From the NCBI GenBank assembly GCA_963851325.1, contig CAWKOR010000001.1, positions 3,038,001 to 3,102,000 on the forward strand: 64,000 nucleotides of DNA, read 5' to 3'. The notes under the pieces were generated by a model, which was not told the DNA's origin, did no database searches, and was given only the letters and a program-made list of their open reading frames with translations. Shown here piece by piece: positions 61,130 to 64,000 of the stretch; within the stretch, counting starts at the first letter, position 1, and each line of letters opens with the position of its first letter. Both the position numbers and the translations under genes were made by a program. This DNA is from DATGKG01 sp963851325. GTDB taxonomy: Bacteria > Desulfobacterota > Binatia > Binatales > Binataceae.

Positions 61130-62371
61130 AGAGTCGAATATCGCGCCTGTAGGAAGCCTCGACTCGCTCAATATTCTCTATGTCGGTGCGCTGCCGCCGC
61201 ATAACGGGGGGAGTGCGATCGTTGGCTACCAACTGCTTGCCGGTCTCGCGAGCAGAGGCCACGGCATACGTGCGATAGCTCCCATCACCTCGGACGCAGC
61301 CGCTGCTGGTGATGTCTTTGCCCGAGCTCATCCCGAACTTCGAGTAAGCAGATACCCGGTGCCTTTCTTCAATAGCTCGCCCGACCAGCCGATGACGCAG
61401 GATTACCGAAGTTCTGAGGAAGCATCGATGCGCGGCGCTTTTCACGCCGCGGTTGGCGCCCAGCGCCCCGGATCTGGTGATCATCGGGGCGTGAGACATT
61501 CGCCTGGTGCGTTCCCGAACTTGCGATGGCGCAACGAGTTCCCTCGTTGCTCCTGGTTCAGGGGGCCGGACTGTTCGGAATGCTGCGGACCTTCCCGGCA
61601 TGGCAGCGCGATCACCTGAGAGAGCAGTTCCGAAAGGTCGACGCGATGGTCTCGGTGGCGCGACATCTGATGGAAGGGCCGATGCGGGAACTGGGTCTAG
61701 CGGCCTCATTCATTGCCAATCCGGTCGACCGAACCAGGTTTTCTCCGATGCCCAAAGATCCTCGACTGCTCGAAAGTCTCGGCCTGCGCGAAGGTCAATT
61801 CACGGTCGTTCATATTTCCAACTTGAAGCCGCTCAAACGAGTGTCCGACATTATTCAGTCCGCGCGCGAAGTCATTCGACATGTTCCGGACGTGGCATAT
61901 GTAATCGTCGGTGACGGCCTTTGCCGCGCCGAGTTGGAGGCCGAATGCCGCGACTGGGGATTGCTCGATCATTTCCGCTTCGTTGACTGGGTGGATCATG
62001 ACCTGGCCCCGAAGTACGTCAATCTCGCCGACGCGGTGGTAATGCCTTCGGAATCGGAAGCGGCCGCACTGCTATACCTGGAGACGCAGGCATGCGCGCG
62101 ACTGTTGATCGCGAGCGATATCCCAGCCGCCCGCGAAATCGTACGCGATGGCGACACGGGACTGCTTTTTCGGATGGGCGATGTCGCCGATTTGACCGCG
62201 AAGCTGGTGCTCGTCGCCGGCGACCACGCGCTGCGCGATCGAATCGGCCGCGCTGCGCACCAGTGGGTCAAGGCGCACGACCTCGGGAGCTTCGTCGCTG
62301 CGTACGAGCGGGTCATCCGCGTGGTGGTCGAGCGGCATCGCGCGCGACCGCACCAAATCAGCGCGAAGTAG
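61077..62371 (+). CDS. GT-B glycosyltransferase (GT4-like) broken by two frameshifts
   Basis: The protein is recognisable over three frames. Frame one (61077-about 61437) gives SLNILYVGALPPHNGGSAIV. After an extra base near 61437 the next frame reads LFTPRLAPSAPDLVIIG. After an extra G in GGGG near 61480 the third frame reads RETFAWCVPELAMAQRVPS and goes on intact to 62371. That last part has the GT4 core: VHISNLKPLKRVSDIIQ, YVIVGDG, LADAVVMPSESEAAALLYLE, and IPAAREIVRDG. ATG 61077 is the only usual start codon in frame and overlaps the upstream gene. Confidence 0.8.
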
Positions 62372-62416
62372 GCAGCCGGCGTTCGGACCCTGAAACGGAA
62401 AAAAGCGGGGAGGCGA

Positions 62417-62614
62417 TTACATTGCGGAGGCGCGACGACGACGCTGTTCTTTGCGACGGCGGCGTTGGGCCTCGGAACGCTTGCGCTTGCGGCGGACGCT
62501 GGGCTTTTCATAGAAAGCCCGCTTCTTCATTTCCTTGAACACGCCCTCTTTCGCGAGCTTGCGTTTTAGCACGCGCATCGCTTGATCGAGCGAACCGTCT
62601 ACACGAATCTCCAT
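62417..62614 (-). CDS. rpsU: 30S ribosomal protein S21
   Basis: The frame is open to 62776, but ATG 62614 with GGAGG three bases upstream gives the true 65-residue protein, MEIRVDGSLDQAMRVLKRKL. The later RAFYEKPSVRRKRKRSEAQR is the S21 signature. The C-terminus is highly basic (RRRRKEQRRRRASAM). S21 helps 30S initiation. It sits convergent to the glycosyltransferase. Confidence 0.95.
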   Translation of the reverse strand: MEIRVDGSLDQAMRVLKRKLAKEGVFKEMKKRAFYEKPSVRRKRKRSEAQRRRRKEQRRRRASAM

Positions 62615-63058
62615 ACGCCTCCGAAGCCGGTGGTTTAGCCTATCGAGATTAGGTCCGCCGATGCGTGTAGTCAACCGCGCCGATGGCGATTGGACGCACG
62701 GTCGAAATGGCAATATCGGTTGAACGATGAGAACTCGGTACGCTGCCAGGGTGGTGCTGGTAAGTTCGTATCTCATGATTCCACCCGCCTCCAGTTCGAG
62801 CCAGCGAGCGCGAAGCTTCCGCTCCGCTTAACGAATGGAAGATCATCGACCAATTCGAAGCTGCCCGGCAATCCGAAGCACTGCGCTTGCAATTGATTGA
62901 CCGGATGCCTGTTGTGGAACCGGCGCGCTGTGTACGCAGCGACGATCCGCGCATTCTGGAAATGAAAATTGGCTGAAGTTAGCCGGACCGCCCTCGGGCG
63001 TAGTGAACCAGATACAAACCGTTGGCTGAATTCGTACCAGTGCCGTACTGATCAACGG
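62615..63058. other. 444-bp region with only fragmentary frames
   Basis: No intact gene is supported. A plus frame 62779-62976 without a usable start codon encodes ...NEWKIIDQFEAARQSEALR followed by LQLIDRMPVVE, which looks protein-like and could be a gene remnant. The rpsU promoter must also lie here. Other frames look like noise. Confidence 0.45.
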
Positions 63059-63388
63059 GTGAAGCTCCTCCATGCGGCCGCGTTCGCACTTGCTCTAGGG
63101 GTTTGCGCCACCGTAGGTCTCGCCGCACCAGCTCCTCCCGGTCCTGTAGGAGAAGCCATTGAATGGTATTTGATAACTCCGCCGTACACCTTTCGAGATG
63201 GGCATGTACAAGTAGACTTCGCCGCGCCGCTGCGCGATTGGAACAGGAAACCTTTCTCGAAGCGTTGGGACTGCGAAGTGGCAAGGGAAAAGGACCTCCA
63301 CACCAATATTGTTGATCGGTTGGGCCGCGCGGTTCTGCAAGCGGCGAGATGCATCGACATTCGCGATCCGGCACTCAATCCGAAATAG
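63059..63388 (+). CDS. small secreted protein, function unknown
   Basis: GTG 63059 gives a 109-residue protein with signal peptide (MKLLHAAAFALALGVCATVG, ending LAAPAPP). The mature part contains WDCEVAREKD and AARCIDIRDP, a possible disulfide pair. The open frame extends upstream to 62969, but the signal peptide supports the later start. The family is not recognised. Confidence 0.55.
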   Translation: MKLLHAAAFALALGVCATVGLAAPAPPGPVGEAIEWYLITPPYTFRDGHVQVDFAAPLRDWNRKPFSKRWDCEVAREKDLHTNIVDRLGRAVLQAARCIDIRDPALNPK

Positions 63389-63496
63389 GCTCTACACAAA
63401 ATCGCCGACGCTTGCGATTGGTGGACACTAAGGCATTGGTGCCTCGCTGACGAATGCCGTAAATAGAAAGCACACATCCCGGGAGCGATGTAACAT

Positions 63497-63637
63497 GGCC
63501 TCGGACTCACAGGTAAAGTTGCGATGATCACTGGCGCCAGCAAAGGCCTCGGCCGCGCCATGGCGAAGGTGTTCGGCGAGGAAGGCGTCAAGCTCAGCAT
63601 CTGCGCGCGCGGCGAGGCTGACCTCAAGGACGATTGA
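63497..63637 (+). pseudogene. N-terminal fragment of a short-chain dehydrogenase/reductase
   Basis: In one frame the sequence reads GLTGKVAMITGASKGLGRAM, then AKVFGEEGVKLSICARGEADL, and stops at TGA 63635-63637. TGASKGLG is the SDR nucleotide-binding motif TGxxxGxG. Only about 46 of ~250 residues remain and no start codon precedes it (TAA at 63491), so this is a remnant. Confidence 0.65.
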
Positions 63638-63707
63638 AGGTCCTCGCGGATCGTAGTAATCGCGATCCATGAAGCTCCGCTGCACCGCTTTGCTCCCAAG
63701 CTAAGAT

Positions 63708-63986
63708 TTGGGCACCAAGCTCGCGATAGTCTCTACCATTGTCGGGATATTTCTTCTGACCGCATTCGGCTGGAATCGGAGAACGAAAGACCGGGGTCAA
63801 AGGCGAAAGCGGTTACGGAACTGGCGCAAGCGACACGGTTTGCGCCAAACCGTCAAAGCAGCTGGCGAACCTCCAGCCCCCTTTTATGTGCAGACGAAGC
63901 TCGGTGACCCCGGAGACCCCCGCACCGGCATCTCGCCTGCTGACACTGACAATCTATTTGGCGGAAAGAAGCCGAAGTCGAAGTAG
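63708..63986 (+). CDS. hypothetical small membrane-anchored protein
   Basis: A TTG-start frame of 92 residues has one N-terminal membrane helix (IVSTIVGIFLLTAFGW). A strongly basic stretch (RRTKDRGQRRKRLRNWRKRH) and a Lys-rich end (FGGKKPKSK) follow. The start lacks a good Shine-Dalgarno sequence, and no family is recognised. It could be spurious. Confidence 0.35.
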   Translation: MGTKLAIVSTIVGIFLLTAFGWNRRTKDRGQRRKRLRNWRKRHGLRQTVKAAGEPPAPFYVQTKLGDPGDPRTGISPADTDNLFGGKKPKSK

Positions 63987-64000
63987 GCTGGCCCAACACG

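Noticed and set aside
1..64000. tRNA, rRNA, CRISPR arrays, insertion sequences, prophage
   Set aside because: Looked for T-loop-like GGTTCGA blocks, regularly spaced repeats, transposase or phage proteins; none was convincing by eye.

Overview
The window is GC-rich, densely packed Gram-negative chromosome, mostly housekeeping genes with scattered accessory genes. The run xerC-hslV-hslU-argB-argD-argF-argG, plus MutS2, an AsmA-like protein, lipoproteins, a wax-ester synthase/DGAT, luciferase-like flavin oxidoreductase and a quinol NO reductase, suggests a soil or groundwater bacterium of the deltaproteobacterial/Desulfobacterota-Binatota sphere. That placement is inference from gene content and synteny. 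Several genes carry single-base frameshifts, including the essential dnaN, so I suspect consensus errors in an assembled (possibly metagenomic) contig.

Layout. 1-6705 (minus strand): one seven-gene operon transcribed xerC, hslV, hslU, argB, argD, argF, argG, the last cut by the window edge. 6793-9000 (plus): zinc-ribbon protein, a lipoprotein that seems to start at ATT, a pair of dispersed-repeat-like hairpins, and glmU. 9028-12745 (minus): alpha/beta hydrolase, two lipoproteins, and a GT2-methyltransferase fusion. 12873-20068: D,D-carboxypeptidase, mutS2, AsmA-like protein and stand-alone Smr protein. 20086-23874 (minus): pyrE, the F0 genes (atpZ, atpI, atpB, atpE) and hemL. 23875-27215: probable oriC neighbourhood with dnaA and a frameshifted dnaN, followed by a 56-residue metallothionein-like gene too short for usual ORF cutoffs.

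27416-43818: a GT39 glycosyltransferase, a DUF255 thioredoxin-fold protein, lipoprotein, EEP-family phosphodiesterase, a LysE remnant, a DUF2961/GH172 protein, qNOR, amidase with a small partner, luciferase-like oxidoreductase, GNAT, WS/DGAT, tag and an Asp/Glu racemase-family protein. 43819-58275: an accessory-rich stretch with four toxin-antitoxin-like pairs (MerR-DUF433/DUF5615, RHH/MazF, winged-helix-like/nucleotidyltransferase, small protein/PIN) set among prolyl aminopeptidase (frameshifted), cupin, GT39, an N-acetylglutamate-synthase-like GNAT, an Rrf2 regulator, ribE, two MFS transporters and an M20 peptidase. 58327-64000: membrane protein, nitronate monooxygenase family protein, an orphan terminator, an unknown protein, a doubly frameshifted GT-B glycosyltransferase, rpsU, and a decaying tail with an SDR fragment and small hypothetical proteins.

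How the genes fit together: argB/D/F/G give most of arginine synthesis, and the ArgA-like GNAT at 48855-50021 could supply its first step. dacA-like, glmU and glycosyltransferase genes serve the envelope. The F0 genes are separated from F1 genes, which are not in this window. The most unusual candidates are the HTH/nucleotidyltransferase pair at 52769-53978, the metallothionein-like ORF, the ATT-start lipoprotein, the terminator without a gene at 60216, and the cluster of single-base insertions.
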